Source of the DNA: UBA7359 sp963976795
Lineage (GTDB): Bacteria > Pseudomonadota > Gammaproteobacteria > Eutrophobiales > Eutrophobiaceae
Assembly: GCA_963976795.1 (NCBI GenBank)
Contig: CAXBLT010000007.1
Coordinates: 1-64,000, forward strand
Reading direction: 5' to 3'
Length of the DNA stretch: 64,000 nucleotides
In this document: positions 18,606 to 27,467 of the stretch, piece after piece
Layout of the letters: each line of letters opens with the position of its first letter
Position numbering within the stretch: position 1 is the stretch's first letter
The notes under the pieces: generated by a model
Database searches by the model: none
Seen by the model: the letters and a program-made list of their open reading frames with translations, nothing else
What the model was told of the DNA's origin: nothing
Translations under genes and position numbers: made by a program

Positions 18606-18788
18606 TCGCTATTTGAAAAGTGTTATAAGTTAAAATGATAATGTATTTTTATTAATATTATAAAATCAAAACTGCCGTTAGTTTATTGGCTTGGTAATAA
18701 ATGGCGTTGGCAATAACAGCTATTATTATAAAACGAAGGTTTCTCATATCAATTTCCGTTTAACATCATCCCTCTTTTTATTAGCAAC

Positions 18789-19961
18789 TTAATTATGATT
18801 GTTTTCAAAGTGTAAAAAATCAATTAGAAATACAGCACCTAGCAATAAATACTTCGATGTCTTATCAAGTTCCTTATTAAACTTCACGCCAAAGGTGTCG
18901 GCATCAGTAAAGTATTCTTTTGCCAATCCACTCCACTTCTTGGTGATTTTACCTATCTCTTTTTCCTGGCTTGTAACAAAAAATGTCCACGGTCGATAGA
19001 TAGGTCCTTTTATCGATGTTGTCTTAAGTCCTGATGCGTTTAATACACGATACTTCCTGTTGATGATAGAAAACTCACGAACAACAGTACCTATTTTTTT
19101 ACCCATGGCATCTGACACGGTCACTTCATGAAAATAGAACCGAAAAGGTCGTTTCAGTCCGAGGACATGATTATTTTTCCAATCCCAAATATTAATTTCA
19201 AATGGGCGGTGTGAGGATAAAAATGAGCGTGTCAGCAGACTTGCGAATCCGTTACTAAATTCATCTGCGTTTAAAGAATAATCCCCTGCTCGAATAGTAT
19301 ATTTATTTGCTGTTTCAAAACCGCTCAATGTTTCGCCCCATTCATGCGCTTGTTTAATTACAAACTCAGTCATACCAGAAATAGTATCGTCTATCAGAGC
19401 AGTGGCTTGCTCATGCCTGGAATCGAGATTGCTTTGCTGTCCCTTCTTCGCAAGATACTTGGCAAAGATAATACCGCACTTAATGCATTCGCTGTCTTCG
19501 GTTTGTCTGGCCCCGCATTTAGGACAGTTGAATTCGTGTTGTTGCGATTTTAGCGCGCTCGGTGTTTTTTCTGTTTTTTGTATTTTCTGTTCTTGCGCAG
19601 ACTTCTTACCTTTATTGATATTGTCTTCATACATCTCATAGGCAACTTGAATATCTTCCAGTTCACCTTCGTCAAGCCAAATATTCGAGCATTGCAAACA
19701 CTTGTCTATAACCTTCGGACTAAACTTCCCGTACTTAACCTTCTTCATTTGAATGCTACAGGACGGGCATGTTCGTACACCTTCGAAGGATGTTGCTTTA
19801 CTGTGCTTTTTATTGCGCTCAAATCTCTCTTCTCGAGATGCCTCAATTTTACTTAGTTTCTGCGCATCAAGCAGTCTACCTTTACATCCAGAGCAAAAAT
19901 GAATACTTACCTCTTCATAAAAGATAGGAGTAAGTTCACTATTGCAGTCAGGACATTGCAT
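18789..19961 (-). CDS. Zinc-ribbon / phospholipid scramblase-like fusion protein
   Basis: 390 aa. Three zinc-binding units occupy the N-terminal half: C3-C6-C23-C26, C65-C68-C88-C91 (both of the zf-TFIIB type, ending in WLDEGEL) and C146-C149-C159-C162. The C-terminal half, about 185-385, resembles scramblase/LURP-one (Tubby-like) domains: FRFYFHEVTV, GTVVREFSIINRKYRV and WSGLAKEYFTDADTFGVKF. It ends in a hydrophobic stretch that is weak for a membrane helix. Scramblase-like proteins in bacteria have no settled function; the zinc ribbons suggest binding to nucleic acid, protein or metal. It stands alone between divergent and same-strand genes. Confidence 0.8.
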   Translation of the reverse strand: MQCPDCNSELTPIFYEEVSIHFCSGCKGRLLDAQKLSKIEASREERFERNKKHSKATSFEGVRTCPSCSIQMKKVKYGKFSPKVIDKCLQCSNIWLDEGELEDIQVAYEMYEDNINKGKKSAQEQKIQKTEKTPSALKSQQHEFNCPKCGARQTEDSECIKCGIIFAKYLAKKGQQSNLDSRHEQATALIDDTISGMTEFVIKQAHEWGETLSGFETANKYTIRAGDYSLNADEFSNGFASLLTRSFLSSHRPFEINIWDWKNNHVLGLKRPFRFYFHEVTVSDAMGKKIGTVVREFSIINRKYRVLNASGLKTTSIKGPIYRPWTFFVTSQEKEIGKITKKWSGLAKEYFTDADTFGVKFNKELDKTSKYLLLGAVFLIDFLHFENNHN

Positions 19962-20147
19962 AAAATTCTTCTGGGGGCTTTAAAATAAGCATATAAGATA
20001 GAGTATTTCTGACCTAATAAATAGTAAACTTTTTATATTGATTCATTTTATAATTTTCTTAAGATTATAACTATTCTGACTTTTATGTTGCTAGAGCGCA
20101 GAGAGATTTAATAATCATGTTTTACCCGAAAATATTTGAGATGCTAT

Positions 20148-20696
20148 ATGAATTCACACATAGATGATAATAAGTTATATGACGTTAAACACTGGCTATA
20201 TCAAATCATTCCACCGTTATTCATGTTATGTATTTTATTCGCTACAGACAATGGTACTACGTTGGTGTTTCTGGCTGGGATATTCATCCTTCCGGTATTC
20301 ATCAGTGCGCTCTCAATCATTATAAAACTCTTTAACTTACAAGAAAAAAAGTATTATCTTCCTCGCCCTGTTTTAACAATCGTTTTTTTCATACTTATCC
20401 TCGCTATATCACAATGGTCATATAAAATTGCCCTTGAGCACTCTACTAATGCGGCTCAGCTTATACATGATGAATGTAATTCAAAATCATACTGCCCTGA
20501 AAACCCATCCGGTTGGGAGAGTGAGGGTTCAAGAATAATAAAAAGAGATTTAGGCTTTTGGCTAAAGTATTCCGCATCTTACTACTACAACAAAGAAGAC
20601 TTTAAAATACGTGTCTATCAAGGGCCCGATTTAGGGGACACAATAACTGGTGGTGTTAATATTCCCTTTAAGGTAGAACGCTATCGTGAAAAATAA
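20148..20696 (+). CDS. Membrane protein of unknown function
   Basis: 182 aa from the ATG at 20148 (the frame extends to a TTG at 20136). Three hydrophobic segments, about 18-35, 40-63 and 79-98, are followed by a soluble C-terminal 85 residues holding two cysteines (CNSKSYC) that could form a disulphide if outside the cytoplasm. No family recognised. It converges with the 20701-21210 gene with only 4 bp between their stops. Confidence 0.6.
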   Translation: MNSHIDDNKLYDVKHWLYQIIPPLFMLCILFATDNGTTLVFLAGIFILPVFISALSIIIKLFNLQEKKYYLPRPVLTIVFFILILAISQWSYKIALEHSTNAAQLIHDECNSKSYCPENPSGWESEGSRIIKRDLGFWLKYSASYYYNKEDFKIRVYQGPDLGDTITGGVNIPFKVERYREK

Positions 20697-20700
20697 TTCT

Positions 20701-21210
20701 TTATCTCAATCGTGACTTCGCCGCATAAAGAAGCACCACCGAGTAGAGTTTATGGAATCCGAGCAAGGCCTGATAAACAAGACCAAGAGAAGACTCTCCC
20801 GTCTTGGGATTTATGACGGGAACAACTGCTGATCCGAAATATAGACGCGTCCATACACCACTATCATGGGCCAGTGGGACAGCCATTAACCAAGACCGAG
20901 TACGACCTGAATAATCACATAGCAGCAATTGATTTTCACAACGATCTTCTACATGCCAAGCAGCAAAGCCATCAAGCGCCCCTATTGCTAATTGCGCTAC
21001 TTGAGCGTCCGTAGACGGTCGCGAAACAGTTAATTTAAGAATCAAACGCTCCAGCTTAAACATCAGGCTCGTATAAAAAGCGATTACATACTGCGCATGA
21101 GTGACTGCGTGGGAAACATCTATCACATAACAATCTGTGTAGCTGCCACCCTTACGATATTTAGCCAGGAGCGCATTATCTGGTATATCACACGATTCAA
21201 TAGAAAACAT
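20701..21210 (-). CDS. Conserved protein of unknown function
   Basis: About 169 aa from the ATG at 21210; the frame extends to a TTG at 21252 that would add 14 residues with no support. The start MFSIESCDIPDNALL and the end LVYQALLGFHKLYSVVLL look like a conserved proteobacterial hypothetical family, but I cannot name it. No signal peptide or clear membrane helix; TRLYFGSAVVPV suggests a beta-rich core. Opposite in direction to the TPM pair downstream. Confidence 0.6.
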   Translation of the reverse strand: MFSIESCDIPDNALLAKYRKGGSYTDCYVIDVSHAVTHAQYVIAFYTSLMFKLERLILKLTVSRPSTDAQVAQLAIGALDGFAAWHVEDRCENQLLLCDYSGRTRSWLMAVPLAHDSGVWTRLYFGSAVVPVINPKTGESSLGLVYQALLGFHKLYSVVLLYAAKSRLR

Positions 21211-21353
21211 GGTTATGCCCTGCCCTATAATAATGTGGGTCACTCCCCACAACTTGCTACTGGTTTTTAGCTTGTTTTAAATAAACAGAGCTATCTATGC
21301 ATCGATATGAATACTTTAGTTTCCTATAATCACTTTAATTGTTCGACTAAACT

Positions 21354-22157
21354 ATGATATCTTATTTTGGCGAACCTAACTGTGCGGAGGACAATTCATT
21401 GCATCATTGCACAATACAATACAAGTCTGTGTCACTGCTCTTATCGCTGATATTTTATTGCTGTAGTAGCCTCGCAGTTAACTTTCCAGATAAACCACCT
21501 GAATCTGATTTTTTCGTTGACAAGGCTAGTTTGATCTCAACTGAGGACCAAGCTGAAATCAATACGATTGCATCAAATTTGTTGTCTGAAGAAGATATCC
21601 CGATATTCATTGTTACCATCGGCTCGTTGGCAACTTACGAAGCAAGTAGTCAAACAATTGAAAGCTACGCAACCGCGTTATTCAATGAATGGGGAATTGG
21701 TTCTCCAGAACGCAATTACGGCATCTTATTATTAGTGTCCAGAGGGGATCGCAGAGCACGTATTGAACTTGGTGCTGATTGGGGTTACTCGCATGATCGT
21801 GCGGCACAAGACATCATGGACAATCTGATCATCAAGCAATTTAAAAGAGATGAATATTCATTAGGTATACTGGATGGCGTTCGCGGTCTGGATGCAATGG
21901 CACGTGGATTGGCCCTACCCAAAGCCACCGCACCGTGGTGGTTTCTTCCTGCACTCGCGATCGGGGCAATCTTGCTTGTGATGTTGATTATTAATTTATT
22001 TAAAACCGGTCGTAGTGGTTGGGCATGGGCATTGATTGCCGCACTCGGCGCATTATTAATTTTCATTCTATATAGTGCAGCATCAAGTAGTGGAGGTTCC
22101 GGCGGCGGCTTCGGCGGCGGATCTTCCGGAGGTGGAGGAGCATCAGGATCATGGTAG
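21354..22157 (+). CDS. TPM-domain membrane protein (YgcG-like)
   Basis: 267 aa. A hydrophobic N-terminal segment at about 24-42 is followed by a TPM domain (FFVDKASLISTEDQAEINTIA ... NYGILLLVSRGDRRARIELG), then two membrane helices near 196-213 and 220-240. It ends in a glycine/serine-rich tail (SGGGFGGGSSGGGG) typical of this family. TPM domains were named from a thylakoid photosystem II repair protein; the bacterial function is unclear. Its last 7 bp overlap the next gene, also a TPM protein, so both are made together. Confidence 0.87.
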   Translation: MISYFGEPNCAEDNSLHHCTIQYKSVSLLLSLIFYCCSSLAVNFPDKPPESDFFVDKASLISTEDQAEINTIASNLLSEEDIPIFIVTIGSLATYEASSQTIESYATALFNEWGIGSPERNYGILLLVSRGDRRARIELGADWGYSHDRAAQDIMDNLIIKQFKRDEYSLGILDGVRGLDAMARGLALPKATAPWWFLPALAIGAILLVMLIINLFKTGRSGWAWALIAALGALLIFILYSAASSSGGSGGGFGGGSSGGGGASGSW

Positions 22158-22828
22158 GTATGTTTAAAGCAAGTAAACTCTTCTCGGAAGCTGATCGCGA
22201 TGCGATCAAACTAGCGATTGTAAAAGCTGAACAAGATACATCAGGTGAGATCATCCCGGTTGTCGCCAGTGCATCTGGTCGTTACGATCGTGCCGAAGAT
22301 ATCTTTGGTTTATTCTTTTCATTACTCTGTGTTGCCATTGCTTGGGGGCTATTTTATGACAATACCCCAACTGATGATTGGAGTAGTTTTAATTTAGATC
22401 TGACTACAATTCTACTAACGATATTTTTAAGTTTTATCGCTGGCGTACTTCTAACACACGTTTTCCCGGCACTCTGCTCTCCTTTCATAACTAAAAAAGA
22501 GATGGAGGAAGAAGTCGACCGCGCTGCCGCTGCTGCTTTTCAACACAATCGATTACGTAACACAGAAAATAGTACAGGGATCTTGATTTATATCTCGTTA
22601 CAAGAACATCAGGTCAAGGTAATTGGTGATGATGGTATCAGCGCAAAACTGACTCATCCTGACTGGCAACATATCTGCGATGCCATTATTAAAGACTTTA
22701 AAGATAAACAATATGCTAACGGAGTCATTGAAGGCATCACTCTTTCCGGGAAGTTACTTGCAGAACATTTTCCGATTAAAGAAGACGATAAAGATGAGCT
22801 CGCAAACGAATTAGTCATCATTGATTAA
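22151..22828 (+). CDS. TPM-domain membrane protein, second of pair
   Basis: 225 aa. The TPM domain is split by two membrane helices (about 50-68 and 82-102); conserved parts are AEQDTSGEIIPVV and the later ILIYISLQEHQVKVIGDDGI. Overlaps the preceding TPM gene by 7 bp, an arrangement usual for this pair beside LemA genes, but no lemA lies here. An ATG three codons in (22160), just after GGTAGGT, is an alternative start. Confidence 0.85.
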   Translation: MVGMFKASKLFSEADRDAIKLAIVKAEQDTSGEIIPVVASASGRYDRAEDIFGLFFSLLCVAIAWGLFYDNTPTDDWSSFNLDLTTILLTIFLSFIAGVLLTHVFPALCSPFITKKEMEEEVDRAAAAAFQHNRLRNTENSTGILIYISLQEHQVKVIGDDGISAKLTHPDWQHICDAIIKDFKDKQYANGVIEGITLSGKLLAEHFPIKEDDKDELANELVIID

Positions 22829-22893
22829 AATCTTTACCTGCATTCTAGCTATGGTAGTCACTCGATATTTTTAATTACTTTGTACCTTCCCAA

Positions 22894-24966
22894 CTAGTCA
22901 TATCGAAGTGTAATACCGGCGTATACGTTAAATTCAGGTGCTGGTTCAAAATAACGGCTACCGAAAGCATTGATTCGAACGTTACCAACGTATTCTTTAT
23001 CAAAAAGATTATTAATACCCAGGTAAGGCGTTATTTCTATATCTTTCATGCGCTTCACATACCCCGCACGAAGATTTGAAACACCATACGGTCGGTTCTG
23101 AGCTGTATTCGAATTATCAACATACATATTACTGACGTATTGAAAATCGATACTACTAAAGAAACCGGACGGGTGTGTATAAGCTAATTCAGTATAAAAA
23201 TTATGTTCTGGTAGTCCTGGTAACTTGTTATCTACACAGCTTGAAACATTACAGGTCGCTGCAGCCGGGAAATTATCAAAGCTAAAATCATTATATGTAT
23301 AGGTCATCAGCATATTAACCCCCGAAACAGGAATAAATGAAACGGACGCTTCAACACCTTTCCTTGTTGTGTCAGCATTATTGAAAAAAGTACGACCACC
23401 AATATTAGCAACATTAATGATTTCATCTTCCACATCAATTTTAAAAATAGCAAGTTCATAGTTAAAACGCGTATTGACCCTGCCTTTCACACCTATTTCA
23501 TAATTCAATGCCTTTTGAGCCGTAACATTGGCAAAGCCGCCTGTTGCAACATTAGCCAGTTCGGTGAAGGTTGGTGTTTCGAAAACGCTTGATATGTTTG
23601 TGTAGATATTGACTGCAGGATTAATTGACCACAATAATCCTGCCATCGGGCTTAGTTCTTCAAAGTTTAACCCGGCTGATTGATCTCCATCTCCAAGAAA
23701 AGCATCATCAACTTCCAAATCAACGTTGTCATACCTGATGCCCAATGATAATTCCAGTTTATCGGTTAACGCTAATTCATTACGCAAATAGACACCTACT
23801 GAATCACCCTGCTCTAATTGATTTAGTGCTTGCGCTCCCCGAATGCCATTATTATTTGCATAACGCTGCCGATCATCTTCCTGTGAATCTATATCAACAC
23901 CAATGGTAGTTCTGTTATTACGCCCAAATAAATCACTTAAAATACTGTATTGCGCACCACCACCAAATTGGAACCGATCAAATTCTATATAACCACTCGC
24001 AGCTACCGGTATCAAACCAACAAAATTTCTATGCACGTAATAGTTGCGCAAGGTCAATTCCTGATTAGGTGTAATCTTTTTACGATAAGTAAAACCTAGT
24101 TTTTGTTGGTCAATATCCTCGCCTGCGTCAAAAGTAACATTCTGCGGTCGCGCTTGTCGGCGATCAGCATCAACACTAGCCTGATCTATTCCACCAGGGT
24201 CGTCTGCTTGAGGAGCGTCAAAGGCGGTAAATATCGCTGTTACATCTGATGTCTCATCAATATTGTATTTAAACTTTGAATTAAACTTAGTATTGCGCGT
24301 TCGACTATGAGCACGATAGCCAGTTGCATCTAAATGAGACAAGTTAAAGAAATAACGCAGTTTATCTAGTTCTCCTCCTGCCTTGATATTTCCTATGTTA
24401 GTCTGGTATTCACCTTTGCTGATGTTGGCTTCAAGATACGGCTCGTCAACATCTTCATCGCCTGTAAAAAAATTCATCACACCACCGGAAGAACTACCAT
24501 AGAGTGATGATGCGGGGCCACGCATCACTTCTATTCGGTTTATAGAATTCAAATCAATATCTTCTATCCCCCCCTGCCCATCGACAGTTGTTAACGGGAT
24601 GCCATCCTGATAAAGCTTGATGCCGCGTGTACCAAAATTTGCACGGGCACCAAATCCACGTATCGATATTTTTAAACTTTGTGCGAAATTATAGCGATTT
24701 TGCATAAATAAACCGGGGATCTTGACTAGAGATTCATCAAGACCAATTTTCTGCTTACCGGAACCGATATCATTTTTATCAACAACACCAACAGCAGCAG
24801 GAACTTCGTACAGAGACTTATCAACGCGCGAAGCAGTGACAGTGATATCTCCAAGTCGTGTGGTTTGATTTCCTGTTGTTTCAATGTCTTCAGCTGAAAC
24901 TATCACTACAGATAAACCAAATACTGAAATAATAACCTTTGCGAAGTACAAAGTACTTGTTCTCAT
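22894..24966 (-). CDS. TonB-dependent outer-membrane receptor
   Basis: 690 aa from the ATG at 24966 with AGGA close upstream; the frame stays open to 25050 but that part overlaps a likely operator. A signal peptide (TSTLYFAKVIISVFGLSVVIVSA) is followed by a TonB-box-like LGDITVTASRV, then the plug domain (VPAAVGVVDKNDI, KISIRGFGARANFGTRGIKLYQDGIP, VMRGPASSLYGSSSGGV) and a 22-strand-type barrel. It imports a bulky nutrient, probably an iron complex, driven by TonB. The substrate cannot be read from the sequence and no ABC transporter or siderophore genes are adjacent. Upstream repeats are described separately. Confidence 0.92.
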   Translation of the reverse strand: MRTSTLYFAKVIISVFGLSVVIVSAEDIETTGNQTTRLGDITVTASRVDKSLYEVPAAVGVVDKNDIGSGKQKIGLDESLVKIPGLFMQNRYNFAQSLKISIRGFGARANFGTRGIKLYQDGIPLTTVDGQGGIEDIDLNSINRIEVMRGPASSLYGSSSGGVMNFFTGDEDVDEPYLEANISKGEYQTNIGNIKAGGELDKLRYFFNLSHLDATGYRAHSRTRNTKFNSKFKYNIDETSDVTAIFTAFDAPQADDPGGIDQASVDADRRQARPQNVTFDAGEDIDQQKLGFTYRKKITPNQELTLRNYYVHRNFVGLIPVAASGYIEFDRFQFGGGAQYSILSDLFGRNNRTTIGVDIDSQEDDRQRYANNNGIRGAQALNQLEQGDSVGVYLRNELALTDKLELSLGIRYDNVDLEVDDAFLGDGDQSAGLNFEELSPMAGLLWSINPAVNIYTNISSVFETPTFTELANVATGGFANVTAQKALNYEIGVKGRVNTRFNYELAIFKIDVEDEIINVANIGGRTFFNNADTTRKGVEASVSFIPVSGVNMLMTYTYNDFSFDNFPAAATCNVSSCVDNKLPGLPEHNFYTELAYTHPSGFFSSIDFQYVSNMYVDNSNTAQNRPYGVSNLRAGYVKRMKDIEITPYLGINNLFDKEYVGNVRINAFGSRYFEPAPEFNVYAGITLRYD

Positions 24967-25040
24967 ATTTCCTATCCCTTGATCAATTGTTAAACATTGT
25001 CGAACTATCTTTTTAATGGATAGCTTCTGACAAAATAGTA

Positions 25041-25065
25041 TTATTGGCAATTTTTAAGCCAATAA
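25041..25065. promoter_or_regulatory. Inverted repeat TTATTGGC-N9-GCCAATAA before TonB receptor
   Basis: Perfect 8-bp arms with an A/T spacer, 75-99 bp upstream of the receptor ATG at 24966. The arms share the core TTGGC/GCCAA with a second repeat at 25212-25233. No T-tract follows in either direction, so an operator is more likely than a terminator. Confidence 0.5.
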
Positions 25066-25096
25066 GTAATAACAGACAATAGTAAGCAAGCGTTCT

Positions 25097-25110
25097 TTGA
25101 CTTAAATCAA
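25097..25110. promoter_or_regulatory. Fnr/Crp-type box TTGAC-TTAA-ATCAA
   Basis: One mismatch from the Fnr consensus TTGAT-N4-ATCAA. Lies 131-144 bp upstream of the TonB receptor start and between two TTGGC/GCCAA inverted repeats. The window encodes a Fnr regulator at about 45.2-45.9 kb. A Crp-type or other related regulator could also use it. Confidence 0.5.
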
Positions 25111-25211
25111 AATAACGCTATTCAAAAGTTAGAATCTCACCATTAAACATCAGATAAGGACTATCCGTTGATTAGATAATGGATAATTTATGAATAGTAC
25201 TGATAAATACT

Positions 25212-25233
25212 CATTGGCTGATTAAAGCCAATG
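25212..25233. repeat. Inverted repeat CATTGGCT-N6-AGCCAATG
   Basis: Perfect 8-bp arms, 6-nt spacer, in the 340-bp region between the TonB receptor and a secreted protein gene. Shares the ATTGGC/GCCAAT core with the repeat at 25041-25065, about 170 bp away. No U-tract on either side. Confidence 0.45.
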
Positions 25234-25307
25234 CTGGTTCATATACACCAACTTATTGCTTCTGCTGCGTTTATGCTTTTAAAATAATTCTCTCTTTTTT
25301 TTAGATC

Positions 25308-25952
25308 TTACTTATTACATGCAGACTTTTCACCACCTAGCCGACATAGTTCAATCGGCATGAACTCCGCTATAAAATCGTCTGCATTATCTAGATTAAT
25401 AGGCATATTATCCTTTTCAAACGAAGCGCCTCTAATTGACTTATGGAGGAGATAATAATCATGCTGACCTTGTATAGCTATATAATAACCAAGCTCACTT
25501 TTTTCTTCCTTTACAACGCTATTTTTTGTAGCTCCTGAATTTGAACAACCCATGATTGCAGCAAATGCTTCATGCTTTGAAACTGTCAAATGGCCTAATT
25601 GCTCATAGACGGAATACTGTCCACATGTCTCTTTCAAACGCAGTGCTAATCCATCTATAAAATCTATGGGTTTCGTCTTATCCGCCAATTTTTCAAAACC
25701 CTGGATTGTAAATAAACTTTTCCAACTCTCTATAGTTTCATCTTCTGGAATAAATTCGATCAAAAAAGCACCCGAACGTTCATCTTGAAATGCCGCCTTC
25801 CAATCTCCCGGTAAATTAAAGGAGACCTTCTGACTAAAAACAGGAATGACTGAGACAATGGATTTGATATCTTTCGGTATAACATCAACAGGTTCAGATT
25901 CTCCAGCGGATACCCCCAGAGTAAAAAACATTAACAGACTAACTACTTTCAT
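25308..25952 (-). CDS. Exported protein of unknown function
   Basis: 214 aa with a short signal peptide (MKVVSLLMFFTLGVSAGES). The mature part has five cysteines, two near residues 111-136 (CGQYSVYEQ, MGCSNSG) and two at the very end (CRLGGEKSACNK), consistent with periplasmic disulphides. KVSFNLPGDWKAAFQDE near 42-58 and a beta-strand-rich body resemble other small periplasmic proteins without a known job. No family recognised. Confidence 0.6.
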   Translation of the reverse strand: MKVVSLLMFFTLGVSAGESEPVDVIPKDIKSIVSVIPVFSQKVSFNLPGDWKAAFQDERSGAFLIEFIPEDETIESWKSLFTIQGFEKLADKTKPIDFIDGLALRLKETCGQYSVYEQLGHLTVSKHEAFAAIMGCSNSGATKNSVVKEEKSELGYYIAIQGQHDYYLLHKSIRGASFEKDNMPINLDNADDFIAEFMPIELCRLGGEKSACNK

Positions 25953-26142
25953 GGCATTCTCATTCCTATTTAAAAACTTAATTATTTATTATAACTGGCC
26001 TATCATGGTTTTCTTGTAGCAAACCATAGTAATACTTCGAATAAATCACAGCAACACCTTCGCTTGAGGCTTTACTTCTTGTTGATCTTATGAAAAAGTC
26101 GTACTTGAATTCAATTACTTGAAAAGATTGTTGTCAAAATAT

Positions 26143-26508
26143 ATGTGCATTCGAAATAGTAAATTATTTACCATTGCTTGTTTTATTCTATCGGTTTCTG
26201 CTTGTAGTAATGATCCATCAATTAAATCAGCCTCATCTGATAAGGTCATCATTGGCGGTCCTCCAGAAAAATTTACTGCCGCTTATGAGTTGGCAAAAGC
26301 TGAATGCCAGAAGCACACTAAAATTGCGCGATACACTCCCGATAGCACGACTAACTTATCCGAAGTCACATTCAATTGTGAAGGATCTGAGGTGGAAGCT
26401 ATAGCCGAAGCAGCTGCAACATCAGCGCCGGAGGAGCCAACAACAGAACAGACACCGACTGAAACCGTGATAGATCAAGAAGAAGTCCCCGCTCAAGAAA
26501 CACAATAA
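26143..26508 (+). CDS. Small lipoprotein of unknown function
   Basis: 121 aa from the ATG at 26143 (the frame opens earlier at a TTG, 26119). FTIACFILSVSAC ends in a lipobox-like LSVSAC, so the cysteine is probably lipidated. The mature protein has two more cysteines and a C-terminal 40-residue tail rich in Glu, Thr and Pro (EEPTTEQTPTETV), likely disordered. No recognised family. It is followed by the FHA gene 85 bp later on the same strand. Confidence 0.6.
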   Translation: MCIRNSKLFTIACFILSVSACSNDPSIKSASSDKVIIGGPPEKFTAAYELAKAECQKHTKIARYTPDSTTNLSEVTFNCEGSEVEAIAEAAATSAPEEPTTEQTPTETVIDQEEVPAQETQ

Positions 26509-26593
26509 CAGTCATAAATTCAACAAATTTGAGAAACAAATCACACTATAAATAGCTACATGCCCCTCTAGACCTCACTTTTCACCCAATTCA

Positions 26594-27466
26594 ATGGCTA
26601 TACTTACAAGGTCTATGCTGCAAAAAATATTTACCAAACCAGTCGAATTAAATATTGATGACAAGGTCATTACGTTTAAGTCAATTGATGATTTCGAATT
26701 CGCTCTTGCCGCTCGCACGACTATCCCGCTTGAAAAAGTTACCAGCGCTATTAAATCATCATCAGGTGAATTAGATCTGGAGTTAAATGCTATTGTTATT
26801 GCTATTGAACAAATTTCCGGGTTAATCCACCAAGCATCAGAATCTGGCGAGGTGACCCAAAGCCTTAAAGCTATTAATCCGGTTATTTTCTCTAACGACA
26901 ACGGCTGGCGCGATATCTTTTTTGCGCTCAAAAAAGACCGCTCAGGTGAATCGAGTAAATATAAACAAATAGCACTAACTGCTTATTTACAATACCTGTC
27001 AAATCGACAAGAAATGGTCCAGACGATAAAAGCACAATTAGAAAAAGATAATATCCAGATTGAACCTGCAGAAGCAGCTCAATTCAAAACGGGAGAATTG
27101 GATCTTGATGAAAAATTCGATTCTAAAGTACTTGCTAGAGAACTAGGTCTAACAAGCATGCCCGTAGGAGAGCCTGTATCCTTAGAAGTTAAAGAAGGTG
27201 ATGAGATAACTCTTCTTTTAGCGAATTATCAATGCAAATTAGTCATCAAGGATGGTGTTAAATTTATTGATAATAATAAAGATGAGTACGCAATGGTCAT
27301 AGGCGAAAATAAAATTGGTAGAGGCAGCGAATGCAGGGTTCGTTTTATGGATACGATGCAACGAATTTCAAGACTACATATGACGGTCGTAATTCATGAT
27401 GACAATACACTGGAATTAACCGACCTATCCACTTACGGAACGTACTACCTCCGAAAAATTTCTTAA
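26594..27466 (+). CDS. FHA-domain protein
   Basis: 290 aa. The C-terminal 70 residues form a forkhead-associated domain: IGENKIGRGSECRVRF, then SRLHMTVVIHDD and LTDLSTYGTYYL, carrying the conserved GR, SRxH and the NGT-like (YGT) motifs; the usual Asn of NGT is replaced by Tyr. FHA domains bind phosphothreonine peptides. The N-terminal 200 residues are helical and unfamiliar, without membrane segments. It converges with an Hcp gene, the stops being 1 bp apart. No kinase or other type VI genes lie near. Confidence 0.82.
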   Translation: MAILTRSMLQKIFTKPVELNIDDKVITFKSIDDFEFALAARTTIPLEKVTSAIKSSSGELDLELNAIVIAIEQISGLIHQASESGEVTQSLKAINPVIFSNDNGWRDIFFALKKDRSGESSKYKQIALTAYLQYLSNRQEMVQTIKAQLEKDNIQIEPAEAAQFKTGELDLDEKFDSKVLARELGLTSMPVGEPVSLEVKEGDEITLLLANYQCKLVIKDGVKFIDNNKDEYAMVIGENKIGRGSECRVRFMDTMQRISRLHMTVVIHDDNTLELTDLSTYGTYYLRKIS

Positions 27467-27467
27467 G

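Noticed and set aside
18658..18747. 29-codon leftward frame with a hydrophobic start (MRNLRFIIIAVIANAIYY)
   Set aside because: Weak ribosome binding site and no second line of evidence; too short to support.
24967..25300. Cobalamin or other riboswitch before the TonB receptor
   Set aside because: I looked for B12-box-like and other conserved stretches and saw only simple inverted repeats.
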